Source of the DNA: Pollenia angustigena
Taxonomy: Eukaryota; Arthropoda; Insecta; Diptera; Polleniidae
Reading direction: 5' to 3'
Length of the DNA stretch: 64,000 nt
Assembly: GCA_930367215.1 (NCBI GenBank)
Contig: OV884058.1
Location: 217,042,208 to 217,106,207, forward strand
The first letter of the stretch is position 1, and the number at the start of each line of letters is the position of its first letter. Of the stretch, positions 35,255-45,402 are shown piece by piece. The notes under the pieces were generated by a model. It had not been told where the DNA came from. It saw only the letters and a list, made by a program, of their open reading frames with translations, and ran no database searches. Both the position numbers and the translations under genes were made by a program.

Positions 35255-35362
35255 TGAAGTATACTTTAACTTGTTTATGAAAGACCTAAAGTCGGCTCTT
35301 AAGTAAAGTCGACTTTAGTTTTCTTAAAGTATACTTTATTTTTGACTATGATTATGGGCCAA
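35255..35362. repeat. Partial copy of the element end at 40030-40138
   Basis: GAAGTATACTTTAACTTGTT through TTGACTATGATTATGGGCCA is nearly identical to 40033-40138, the right end of the GGCCCATAATC element. Confidence 0.8.
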
Positions 35363-36779
35363 TGTTTTTAATAAACTTTTAATACAAGTTTTTTACTTTT
35401 TTGTATCATACACAATTTCCCCCCGTAAGGCTCGAGCTGGATCCGCGCCTGATACATACATACATATACAAAAACTTTAAGTTCCGGCAATATTTTTGTC
35501 CATTACGATTCCACATATGGGTAATTCCAAAGTGTTGAACGTGACAGTCGTACGCATCAAAAATGCAATAACATTTTAAGCAAAAAATATTTTTACGTTT
35601 TCTTAACCCTTAAATTAAAGCACTAAGAAAGCACTGTTATCTATGCTAAAGTTTATAGAGGGCGCGATTCTAGCTCAAAGATAATGGAAAAAGAAGTAGC
35701 GGTTCGAACGTGAAAAAAATAGAAGTAGTTTTTTTGGCCATGTATAAAAAGGCGTAATTCTGCGGAACCTGGCACAATTTTTTAGTCAAACTACTTTCAG
35801 AATTTTATGTAGCAATGTAACATTAAAATGTCTTGGTTTGATTCCAAAATCTGCTGTATGTTCTTTTTTTTAAGCCAAAATCTGGGTCGATACGTGACAT
35901 TTCGAAAGTGAAATTTTTTCCGTAATAACTTAACAGAATAATGATCAAAATAAAATAAAAATTTATCGTTAATCCGAATAGCATATTGCTCTTTGAACTC
36001 TTCCTTAGATTACTACAGACCATGTAAGAAAATTTTTTTGCAACAATTTTTATCAAATATCACCTCTTTTAAGGAAGATAATATTAAAGAAAACATACAA
36101 TAAATCATTCTCACATATAAGAAATTACGTTTGCACAAATTTGCAGTCTGATTGTTCATCTAAGTGAACAAATTTATGAGTAAATTTATCAAATTAGTAA
36201 AATCTAAATATTTCTCTATAACAATATCGTAAAATAATCAGCTTTTAATAACTTTTAGATTTTCGGTCACGGTGGACCTTTTGACGGAAATGCCCATATT
36301 AAGTATTTTTGTAATTTTTTAACAAATTCTGTAAAAAAAAATTTTATTATTACTTTTCAAATTTATATGAAAGGTATAAAAACTTGTGACGCGATTTTGA
36401 ATACCGATAAGTTCTAAACAATTAAGAAAAACAAAAATGGAATTTTGTCCTACAGTTTCCGAGTTACACTATTTTTATAGTTTGTACCTTAAAAATGGTG
36501 ATACTTTTTCGTTATAATTATTGTATATTTCCATAAATTTTTAGAGTTAGGTTTTAACTGTCATTAACTTCTGACGCTGCCATTTGCACTTTCTATTTTA
36601 TGTGTGCTCCAGGAGCTATTAATTTGTCTTATATAGACAAATCAACAGTTGATGCCTTGCTTGAATTTAGTTCATTTATTTTAAGAATATAAATATGTAT
36701 ATCAAATATTGGCACCTCTGCCAGTGCCCTCGATACGCTCCTCTCAATGATCTGAGCCTATCAAAGGAATTGGATAGTT

Positions 36780-36955
36780 ATAAAATTATTAATTAATAAA
36801 GCAGTTGCAAAAGCCTCGCTTAAAACTTTTCTAGTTCATCAGTGGTACTTAACTCCGAAATTGGCTGCCTCAGCTTTTTTTGATGAACATATCGACACCA
36901 GAGAACAGCTTTATGCAATTGAAAAAAAAATCACATTAAATAAACAGCAACAAAT
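36780..36955 (+). pseudogene. Transposase-like relic of the CATTAGGGTGTCCC element, first block
   Basis: A stop-free stretch reading KAVAKASLKTFLVHQWYLTP then KLAASAFFDEHIDTREQLYA. A hydrophobic 'WYLTP-LAA-AFFD' pattern of this kind occurs, from memory, in uncharacterised transposase-like proteins of aphids and Hydra. No catalytic motif is visible. The frame is broken on both sides. Confidence 0.4.
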
Positions 36956-37570
36956 ACACTCGCTTGCGGTCATACAATGAAATTTCCTCAACCGCAAATA
37001 TTCGCTGCTGGTTTGCAGTCATTCAAATAACGCACATCGTGCTTTGTTATTTATACAATCGTTAGCTTCGTTTTTTAATAAAGATGTTTTTGTGTTCGGT
37101 TCGAAAATGATTGTTTTGGTACAGAAAAAAAAAATACAAACAAAAAAGCCAGAAATCAAGCAATCTTACTCATGGATTTATTCAGCATTAACTATGTAGT
37201 ACAAGAAAAAAAAAATTGAAATCAAACTAAACACACATACATATGTAGGTACACACAATTTCCATAGAAACAGACTTTTTTTTCATTTTAAAAAGTACAG
37301 TAGTAGTAGTAGTAGTAGGTACCCTGCCGTCAAATGAGTAGCTAACTACAAAAAAAGCCAACTTTAAGTTAGCTTGTATAGACTAACTTAAAGCCAACAA
37401 CTAAGCAATGGAAAATTTACATTAACCAAAGTGTATACAAACACTGTCGATTAACAAACAAACGTCATTATAGTCAAAAAACATAGGCCCATAATCATAG
37501 TCAAACGCTAAAGTCGGTTCTATTTAAAAACAACTTTAAAATAAAAACATACTTTTAATTATTTTGCTAC

Positions 37571-39102
37571 TATAGTCGAAACTTTTAATTTCTTTGGACG
37601 TGGTATCGTTATTCACTAACATACCGATTCATTTAGCCATTAGTAACATCATGACCCATTGGAATGTACTGCAAAACCATACAAAAATACCTAGGTCTCA
37701 ATTTCTTGATTTACTCAAATTTTGTTTAAAAGATAACAATTATTTTATATACGGGGATACTTTTTATAACCAGACGTATGGTATGCCTATGGGCAATCCT
37801 TTGTCACCAACGATAGCAGACATAGTTCTGGACACTTTGCTGGAGAAAGCTACACAAGAACTTAAAGATAAAAATGTAAACATAAAACTAATAACTAAAT
37901 ACGTTGATGACCTATTTGCCATTATTAGGAAAAACGACGAAGAAGAAATATTAAATACCTTCAACGGCTACCATAAGAAACTTAAATTCACTATTGAAAA
38001 GGAACAACATAATGCCATATCCTACTTAGATATGAAAATCTATAGAGAGGATAATAAACTCATTACGGATTGGTTTACAAAATCGGTCGCATCCGGACGT
38101 TTAATTAATTATCACTCCACACAACCAATGAAACAAAAAATCAATACCGCGATAAATTTAATTAAAAAAGTTGATCAATTAAGTGATACTAAATTTAAAG
38201 ACAAAAACTTAAAAATAATTACAAATATTTTGACGTCTAATAATTATCCAATGAATATTATAAATAACCTAATTACCAAAGCAACAAATGAAGAAACTCG
38301 GGAACAAACTATAAATAATGCATCTGGCATCACCAAACGATTTTACAGTCTCTCATATATACCAAAACTGACAGAGAGTAAACAAATGAAGGAGATAATA
38401 GAAGATGAAACAATATCATTAGCTCATAAACCCAATAAAACAATTAGCACACTTTTTACACAAACAAAAACCAAAATTGAAAACTATGATCGTAGCAATG
38501 TCGTGTACGAAATTAAATGTGAGGGTAATAATGACGAAACGTGCGGTAAAGTGTATGTTGGAACAACCAAAAGAAATTTAGCTACTAGGATAAACGAACA
38601 TAAAGCAGACATTGACAAATTAAAATACTCAACAGCTTTAGCCCTACATTGCATTGATAATAAGCACACACCAAATCTAAAGGCCTAACCAGAATGTGAA
38701 TAACGTGGCTTAAGCAACCGAGCGAATACATGTAAATCATATGTGTAAAACCATGTTGAACTTAAGGGAACTTTTTGTTAAATTTAATGAAACTGTAATT
38801 TGCTTAAGCAAAGTGCGAAACTAATCGCACATTCCGTACGGAATCAAAAGTTTTTTATTTTGTTTTTGTTTTTTTTAATGTATTTGAGAGGCTTTTTTGT
38901 TTATTTTTGACAGTAGCTTAAGTTTGTTTATGCACATTCTGGTTGGGCCTTAAACGATGTTAAAGTACTAGACGTAGAGCGGAGGGTAAACAGAAGATTT
39001 ACGCTGGAAAGCTTACGAATACAGGAGAGACTTAATACAGCTGTAAACAAAAAAGATGACAAAGACCGAACGAATGCAAATTACACGATTGCAATATTAT
39101 AA
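37571..39102 (+). pseudogene. Penelope reverse transcriptase plus GIY-YIG endonuclease, interrupted by a MITE
   Basis: The open frame starts inside the RT palm at LDVVSLFTNIPI (the first ATG at 37594 is internal). Visible motifs are YGMPMGNPLSP (motif B') and KYVDDLFAI, the catalytic Asp pair. Further on, CGKVYVGTTKRNLATRINEH is the GIY-YIG nuclease, with its characteristic Penelope C-terminal position. At 38680 the frame is split by a 270-bp MITE. Beyond it the same protein resumes in frame with NDVKVLDVERRVNRRFTLES and ends at a TAA at about 39102. Missing: the RT N-terminal fingers. Apart from the insertion and truncation the frame has no stops, so the copy is fairly young. Confidence 0.9.
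38681..38950. mobile_element. Harbinger-like MITE inside the Penelope gene
   Basis: TIRs AGGCCTAACCAGAATGTG and CACATTCTGGTTGGGCCT. TAA at 38678-38680 and 38951-38953. Taking the element and one TAA copy out joins the two halves of the Penelope frame exactly, which fixes the boundaries. Confidence 0.95.
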
Positions 39103-39381
39103 TTTAGTCCATTTTCAACTGTGATACTGACATTAGGAAAAGTTTAACTGTGATATTTTTTATTAATTATACATTTATATTTTTGTTTTATTTGTGTGTT
39201 TAATTGTACTGTGTGTATTGTTTAAAACCACATTTAAATTAGAAATTATAATGTAAATACAAATTCAAGATTTTATGTAAGTTAAATTGTTCTTTAAATG
39301 TAATTGTAATTTTTTTGATGTTTATGTACTGAATATTATTGCTTTTTATAATTTGTTGTTGCCAGATTTCAATAAAAATAA

Positions 39382-39420
39382 TCCCTGAAGAAGTAGGAAA
39401 ACAGCCTACGAAACGTCGGA
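39382..39420 (+). ncRNA. Candidate hammerhead ribozyme of the Penelope element
   Basis: CTGAAGA (39385-39391, fitting CUGANGA), a five-pair stem II GTAGG/CCTAC with a seven-base loop, GAAA (39410-39413), then ACGUC with cleavage expected after GUC (39417). The short stem I could be UCC/GGA. Stem III would be the self-complementary ACGU, so activity would need a dimer, as reported for minimal hammerheads in Penelope-like elements. One extra A sits between core and stem II, which may weaken folding. Sequence-only prediction. Confidence 0.6.
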
Positions 39421-40164
39421 GGAAAATATGAAATAAATCTTTTATTTACATATAGAAAATAATTAGACCTTGAAAGCCTGTTTGGTAATCCCAAAAAACA
39501 TTAATATAGTAGAAAAAAAAAGGTCGATAAATATAAAAAAACAAGAAACTAAAGTATGTTTTAAATTGAACCGACTTTAACTGGGTGCCAACTCAAATGT
39601 AGAAAATTTTTCATACAACATACAACAAAATATAAGCAAGTGGCAACTTTAAGCAGCCGACATTGAAACTTAAAATATAAATAAAACACTGCATATCTTG
39701 TGGGGTTGAAAAATTTTTAACGCGACATATGAATTTATGTAGAAAGCAACAACAAAATTACAAAACATTTTGGCTTTGTTTTTGCTTTCAATGTAATTTT
39801 GGCCTAGCGTTTTGCATAATTAGGGCCCACACATATGTATTTTGTGTTTCTTTCCATAAAAGTTTTCCTCCAAATCATTTATAATTGCAAAATATCGGCC
39901 AATATCTTGTAACATAAACATTTTTAACTTTTTGCAAGTACTTTTTTATTTGGCGAAAAACAGCTGATGCTGTTGTTAAATGAGTTAAAAACAGCTTCAT
40001 CTAGTTTTATATATAAAGTCAACTTTAACGTCAAAAGTATACTTTAACTTGTTTATGAAAGACCTAAAGTCGGCTCTTAAGTAAAGTCGACTTTAGTTTT
40101 CTTAAAGTATACTTTATTTTTGACTATGATTATGGGCCATAGTTTTTTAATACAAAAACTACAC

Positions 40165-40380
40165 TGCCCCGGTAGACTAGCTGGTAGCGAGCTAGTCTAT
40201 CAGCACCGAGGTTGCCCGATCGAATCCCACCAGAGACAGAAAAAAAAATAAAAAATAAAATAAAGTAAAATAAAATAAGAAAAAATAAAAAAAAAAAATA
40301 AAATAATTAAAAAAATAAAAATAAAAAATAATTAAAAAAAAAAAAATAAAAAAAATTTTACTTTATTGACTTTGTGTAAC
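40165..40380 (+). repeat. tRNA-like SINE-type segment with A-rich tail, copy 1
   Basis: TAGCTGGTAGCG (40178-40189) fits a Pol III A box and GATCGAATC (40218-40226) a B box, about 28 bases apart, in a tRNA-like context. A long A/T tail of AAAATAAA units follows (40240-40360). This is the layout of a tRNA-derived SINE. The acceptor and anticodon stems do not form well, so it is not a tRNA gene. It is embedded in the unit duplicated at 40717. Confidence 0.55.
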
Positions 40381-40716
40381 TATATATTTTTATAAAGTTT
40401 TTGCTGGGTAGCTACAAAAAGTTAACTTTTAAGTTAACTGAAAGTAATGCAGAGTCGGACAATTGACTACTTCCTAGGACATCGCAATGTTAAAATAGTT
40501 AGTTAATTTCATATAAAAGCAATGCAAGTGTCAACCACCACTACTTGAGAAATAGTTAGCTTTCAGTTAATTTAAAGTTAACTGAATGTCCGACAGGGCA
40601 ACAACTAAGCAATGGAAAATTTACATTAACCAAAGTGTATACAAACACTGTATATTTTAAGTAGAGGGAGCCAAGTCGATTAACAAACAAACAAAACACA
40701 TAGTTTTTTAATACAA

Positions 40717-40890
40717 AAACTACAATGCCCCGGTAGACTAGCTGGTAGCGAGCTAGTCTATCAGCACCGAGGTTGCGCGGATCGAATCCCACCAGAGACA
40801 GAAAAAAAAATAAAATAAAGTAAAATAAAATAAGAAAAACTAAAAAAAAAAATAATTTAAAAAAAATAAAAACAATTTTACTTTATTGAC
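40717..40890 (+). repeat. tRNA-like SINE-type segment, copy 2
   Basis: Same A and B box arrangement as copy 1, with GCGGATCGAATCCCACC at the B box and a shorter A-rich tail. Identical upstream flank (TTTTTTAATACAAAAACTAC) shows that the two copies arose by duplication of the surrounding unit, not by two insertions. Confidence 0.55.
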
Positions 40891-41508
40891 TTGCTGGGTA
40901 GCTACAAAAAGTTAACTTTTAAGTTAACTGAAAGTAGTGCAGAGTCGGACAATTGACTACTTCCTAGGACATCGCAATGTTAAAATAGTTAGTTGTTTAC
41001 ATTGAAAAGTAATCCAAGTGTCAGTTTGCCCTAGTTGCGAAATAGTTAGCTTAAAGTTAATTTTAAGTTAACTCAGTTTCCGACAGGGTATGTACAATGT
41101 ATTTTTGTTATTGTTGTTTTTATTGTTGTTAATTTGGAAAAAGCGTCTCCTCGAGTGGTTTATTGTTGTTGTTAATGTAAACAAAAGTATAAGAATGTGT
41201 TCTTTTGAATTTACTCAGTTGTGTTATATTGCGTAAGCATCAAAAATGCAAATAAAGCACTTTCAATAAAAAACGAATAAATGCAAAAATAAAATGTGTA
41301 CGAAAGGATGTAAAAATTACCAACGTTGAACTTTGTTTTGCATGTATAGAGTTATTGTAAATTTTAGTGTATGAATAAATCAACAAAAATAGTGAATTTT
41401 GAGGTTCTCTGATCGACACCAAAACTTTGCACTTAATGACAAAAAAAAAAAAACTTGCAGATACTCCATGCAGCGATTATGAAGTAGAAAATGTAACTTT
41501 AACAGAAT

Positions 41509-41891
41509 AAAACTTTAGAAATAAAGAAATTCAACAATTCATTTCAAAAGCCAGTCTTACTTTTTTTGAAGCTTGCAATATTTCAATCGATTTTTTAAAA
41601 ATAGATCCAGAGAATTGGAAAGCCAACAAGTCATTTCAAGAGGCAAAGAAAAAAGTTCAACAACTACAAGTGGTAAATGATGTGGCAGAACGAGGTGTGG
41701 CTTTGGCTAATACTTATATTAATGACACAACTTCTGAAACTGATTACCAGAATTTATTGAAAGGTATAGAACTACATCACAAGAACCTCAATAAACAATT
41801 TTTCACAGAGCAAAAGAAACGTTTTTTTTTTGTTGATGGGGTAAGATTGGTGAACTGGCAAACAGCTTATAATAACAAATACTGGGTATAA
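41509..41891 (+). pseudogene. Transposase-like relic of the CATTAGGGTGTCCC element, C-terminal block
   Basis: Stop-free from about 41509. The conserved-looking part is QVVNDVAERGVALANTYIND, followed by a TSETDYQNLLKGIE helix and a lysine-rich end. The 'VVND-AERGV' word is one I associate with C-termini of large uncharacterised transposase-like proteins in hemipterans and cnidarians. No active-site residues are visible. It sits about 490 bases inside the right TIR, a suitable place for the end of the element's gene. Confidence 0.5.
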
Positions 41892-42381
41892 AGAAAAAAA
41901 CGGATATAACTCAGGAACGGTAAGAACAAATTTAAAAATTGTTTATTCATATTAATAAGAATTAATTTGTCTTTCAAACTGCATCATTAGTTTTTTTCGT
42001 TTTTATTTAAACGTAAAAAGTTGTAAAGCGTTATTACAAAATTTTTGAAAAAATTACGAAAAATTGTAATTAAGGGTATCTAAATGAGTAAACTCATCCC
42101 AAAAACTTATAATTTTTTCACACAGGAATAAAGCTTGGATACTTTCCTTTAAAACTGTTTCCTCAGGAGTGAAGAAACTCGTGGTATTAACCAAGTTATG
42201 AGTAAAGTTAAAAAAAGGCCGAAAACTCCTTTTTTTATGAAAACTCCATTTGCGGGACCTCTAAACCTATTCCGAAAATTCTTAAAAAAAACCAAAAATA
42301 CTTTACCCTATAAGCTTTTAAATTTTAATTGAGCACCTAAGAAAATCAGAAAGAAAAAATTTTTTGGGACACCCTAATGTA

Positions 42382-43022
42382 CATTAGGGTGGTCGTTAAC
42401 TGTATGGATCAAATTTTTTTCTATTTTTCCATGCTCTAACCCCCCAATTCGGTGGGTATTGATAAAAAAAAACAACTCAAAAAATTTTTTTAGGACGATC
42501 GGCGATAGCTAAGCCGAATTGTATCAAAAAAGTGACTTGTATCAAAAAAGTACAATTGCACCAACTTTATCAACCGTGGTACGTTAGAAACAAATGATAT
42601 GCGTTTGACTATTTTTTTTTTAAACAAACGCACACAAACTCAAATATTAAAGCTGAATTGACGTGTGTAAGAAAAAACAGTTCTAAGGAAAAAATTCGCA
42701 TCAATGCTGCTGTTTACTTTTTATTTTAATTAGGTTTTGTTCAATATGAGTTTTAGAGAAAACTTGTTAAGGCAAAAGTTGTTGGAAACATTACTAACAA
42801 CTTCTTAGGAAACGATTTTTATGTTAAATTAATATTTTCCTAAATATAAGTCATACAAGTCGGACTTTACGATTTTTCTCAATTTTTGGCGGGCTTGAGG
42901 GACGGCTTAGGCTTCGCCGATCGTCCTAAAAAATTTTCTGAGTTGTTTTTTTATCAATACCCACCAAATTGGCGAGTGAGACCTAAATAAATCCAACTTT
43001 TGATTTTAACGGTCACCCTAAT
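42382..43022. mobile_element. MITE, family C copy 1 (ATTAGGGTGGTCGTTAA ends)
   Basis: ATTAGGGTGGTCGTTAAC at the left is matched by GTTAACGGTCACCCTAAT-like sequence at the right. Inner arms share TTTAGGACGATCGGCGA/TCGCCGATCGTCCTAAA and GGGTATTGATAAAAAAA. It abuts the CATTAGGGTGTCCC element, with GTACATTAGGGTG shared at the junction. Copy 2, opposite orientation, at 56493-58370. Confidence 0.8.
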
Positions 43023-43272
43023 GTACATACACATATGTATGCTTTGTTTATATACATAATATATAGTATATATAAATGACTTAAAACTATGTTTAATAGA
43101 TATGTAGATTTTAGTAATCAAGAAAAAAAAAGTTATGAATTTAGGCCCCCCAGCCAATTTGAATAAGTTTTAAATGTTTTAAAGCAGTGTTCGAAAATAA
43201 ACAGTACATTTTTTAACGTTCGGCTCACACACCCAAGAACGATATCTATTTTTTTAGTGATTGTGTAGACAT

Positions 43273-43920
43273 TAGAGTTTTTTTTCCCGGAGTTTTTCGA
43301 TTCCCGGGAAAGCGGGAAACATTTTTAAATTTCCCGGGATCCCGGGATCCCGCTCCATACAAATAATACAAAGTAAACTTGGTTTTATTAATGAAAAAAA
43401 CTTTTATAAACAAACGTGAGGGAACTTGTTTACAAAGTAAGTAAAATAAATGCTTAAATACTACAAAAATTAATTGAAGATTGAAAGCGGAACTTGAATT
43501 ATTATTACCTTTGGCTATTATAAGTAAATTCCGTATTATGATGATCTAGTTCAAGATAAAATAAACATAACAATTGAGGTACTCAAGATATGAGATCAAA
43601 AAAAAAAAATCATAAAATATATAAAATATTTTAATAAATATTTTAACATTTTTTAACGGCGTAGGAAATTACTTTCTGACACACTCAAATCGTTTAGTGA
43701 GTCGCCAAAGAGTATATTTCTGATTTTGTTTACTGATTACCATGTTTCCGAAAAATTTCGTTTACTTTTTTACCGAGGTTGGACAAATAATTAAAAGTGC
43801 ACCGTTGTTGCATGCTTCTGATGTCAAGGTTGATGCAAAAAATATCCCGGGAAAACGGGAAATATAATAAGTGAAATTCCCGGGAATTCCCGGGACGGGA
43901 AATCCCGGGAAAAAACCCTA
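43273..43920. mobile_element. Non-autonomous hAT nested in another hAT
   Basis: Starts TAGAGTTTTTTTTCCCGG and ends CCGGGAAAAAACCCTA. Exact GTAGACAT at 43265-43272 and 43921-43928. Both ends carry repeated CCCGGGA words, likely transposase-binding sites. Interior AT-rich and noncoding. Confidence 0.9.
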
Positions 43921-44194
43921 GTAGACATACACAACCCTTAATACCGTTCGTAACTACTTTCAAGAAAGAACCGAACATCATATAGTTTACATTATCTAAT
44001 GTTCGGTTCTTCGTTAAAAAACAGAACAATTGTAATGATACTGTAGACAAACATTATATTTTAATGTTCTATAATGTTATTTTCGTGTGTGTATTTTGTT
44101 TTTGTAAAAAATGTTTGGGTTTTTTTACCAGCCAAAAGGGACGAACATTAACGAGCCGAACCGAACACATTGAAGTTTGTGGATTTAAAAAAAA

Positions 44195-44308
44195 ACCGAA
44201 CGGAATTAAATGTTCACATCTTTTGTTGAGTTTGATAAAAACAGTAATATTTTTGTGTTCGAAAGATGACTAACAGGGAAACGTTATTTTTTTTAATGAT
44301 TTTCTACA
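44195..44308 (+). repeat. LINE endonuclease-region fragment inside a hAT
   Basis: CGGAATTAAATGTTCACATC through AACAGGGAAACGTTATTTTT matches 49387-49494 in inverse orientation at about 90% over some 110 bases. At 49.4 kb this is the 5' part of the LINE on the minus strand. Confidence 0.85.
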
Positions 44309-44469
44309 CAAACACTATTAGCGTTTGTGTTTTCCACAAATCTACCGAACCGAACATTAACAAACGATATTTAGTGTTTATTTTCGAACACTGTTTTAAA
44401 GTAGTCCATCTAAGTGACAAAATATGTTCTTAAAGCACAGAAGTATGTGACTTATATCTACATAATGCA

Positions 44470-44825
44470 TTAGGATGTCTCACAAACATAAGAATAAAGC
44501 CTCTTTTTAAATATATTTACTGAATTGTTAAACATTCTAAGATTCGGTGGCAAATCATTCCATATTCCCTAACCATAAATGATCGTTCAAATATTGATTT
44601 GGATATTTGTGGAATTAGAATTTGAACATGCCTAGTAGATCTAGAAAAATTAAACATAGCTCGTAAGTTTTTTGGATATGGGCATTTCCTGGGGTCACGA
44701 ACGTACGTTCGTACGCTTCTGATGTACCAATAATATAGAATACAAAACTTTTCCTAGCATTTTGTTTGCGATTCGATAGCATTTGGGTAGCTCTATGTTT
44801 ATTACAAAAGATGGATTTCATCGAG
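44470..44825 (-). pseudogene. LINE C-terminal domain
   Basis: A block with NKHRATQMLSNRKQNARKSF leads, through frame breaks, to FSRSTRHVQILIPQI, SFMVREYG and WNDLPPNLRMFNNSVNIFKK, the typical 'W-N-x-L-P...F-K-K' LINE ending. The segment between 44825 and 45403 is the right length for the intervening part but is too degraded to read. Confidence 0.7.
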
Positions 44826-45075
44826 TTTAAGTTTTCATAATAAAAGTTATAAACGTGTGGTCACGAACGTACGCAATATAGAAGTCAACTTCGGCTGATA
44901 GTAGTGAAATGTAAAAATCTGCGTAATGAAACGGAATTTGCAAAAGTGATTAATTTATTTTAAAAGTGTACTAATGTAGGTCTCCATCCAGTATTTACAA
45001 AATAAAATATCTCTCTTGGTTTTTATTAAATTGGCTTATGTACCGGTCGCGAACGTACGGATCGCGAACGTACGA
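44693..45075. repeat. Four CGAACGTACG motifs within 380 bases
   Basis: TCACGAACGTACGTTCGTAC near 44695, GTCACGAACGTACGC near 44860, and CGCGAACGTACGG and CGCGAACGTACGA at 45048-45074. The rare, palindrome-like CGTACG stands out in AT-rich LINE-derived sequence. It may mark small insertions. Confidence 0.6.
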
Positions 45076-45402
45076 TTTTTCCATATGTTTTTTTATTATT
45101 ATCACCATGCATTTTACTATAAATGTCTTCAAATTTCTTTAACAAAAAAACTTAATACTTTTACAATTGATTGTAATGGAGAGATTATGAAGAAAGAATT
45201 AAACATAACATATTTTTTGCATGTAAAATAAGCATATAAAAATGTTTATAGAAGTAGAAAATACAGGAAATTATAAAATTTTCTAGTTTTCAGCCCAGTA
45301 ACCTCCAAGCAGCAATCCACTTGCGTCATTAATAGTGAAAAAGCAATCTTTCTTTTAATATGTAATGGTAAATAAATGTTCGAGTTATATAAACGTCTCA
45401 GT

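Larger units (their letters stand above)
30960..35451. mobile_element. hAT element (ZMYM1-like transposase) inserted in the CATTAGGGTGTCCC element
   Basis: Ends CAGGCGCGGATTCAGGGGG and CTGGATCCGCGCCTG. Flanks ATACATAT (30952-30959) and ATACATAC (35452-35459) match at seven of eight bases. CAGG...CCTG ends and an 8-bp duplication fit hAT, and the transposase relic inside agrees. The 3' half of the element carries several further insertions. Confidence 0.8.
37571..39470 (+). mobile_element. 5'-truncated Penelope-like retroelement
   Basis: Contains RT and GIY-YIG coding sequence (37571-39102 with one MITE inserted), about 280 bases of 3' noncoding sequence and a candidate hammerhead ribozyme at 39382-39420 near its end. 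The upstream part of the RT is absent. It lies inside the GGCCCATAATC element. Confidence 0.85.
37486..40138. mobile_element. TIR element (GGCCCATAATCATAGTCAAA ends) inserted in the TACCCTG element
   Basis: GGCCCATAATCATAGTCAAA at 37486 is inverted as TTTGACTATGATTATGGGCC, ending at 40138. The uninterrupted sister unit at 40600-40720 reads ACACATAGTTTTTTAATAC across the same site, while here ATA is duplicated at both junctions, so the insertion is demonstrated by comparison. The Penelope element lies inside. Confidence 0.85.
37319..41088. mobile_element. TIR element with TACCCTG ends, containing nested elements and a tandem duplication
   Basis: Left end TACCCTGCCGTCAAATGAGT, right end ACTCAGTTTCCGACAGGGTA, with internal GTTAACTTTAAGTTAACT-type words near both ends and in the middle. 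A unit containing ACAACTAAGCAATGGAAAAT and the tRNA-like segment is present twice (about 37390-40600, with an insertion, and 40600-41088). The insertion is the GGCCCATAATC element. Confidence 0.7.
30709..42379. mobile_element. Old TIR transposon (CATTAGGGTGTCCCAAAA ends), now 11.7 kb through insertions
   Basis: The left end CATTAGGGTGTCCCAAAATT is inverted at the right as TTTTTTGGGACACCCTAATG. Subterminal arms share AGGTTTAGAGGTC/GACCTCTAAACCT and TTTTTCGGCC/GGCCGAAAA. Coding relics lie near 36780-36955 and 41509-41890. Large insertions at 30960-35451 and 37319-41088 account for most of the length. The superfamily is not established from this sequence. Confidence 0.75.
43185..44393. mobile_element. 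hAT element with 8-bp TSD, containing a second hAT and a LINE fragment
   Basis: Ends CAGTGTTCGAAAATAAACA and TGTTTATTTTCGAACACTG. Exact TTTTAAAG at 43177-43184 and 44394-44401. GTTCGG-type words repeat near both ends. It holds a nested hAT at 43273-43920 and a segment of LINE sequence at 44195-44308. No transposase. Confidence 0.9.

Noticed and set aside
40165..40242. Functional tRNA gene
   Set aside because: A and B boxes fit, but no cloverleaf forms and an A-rich tail follows; better seen as a SINE-like segment.
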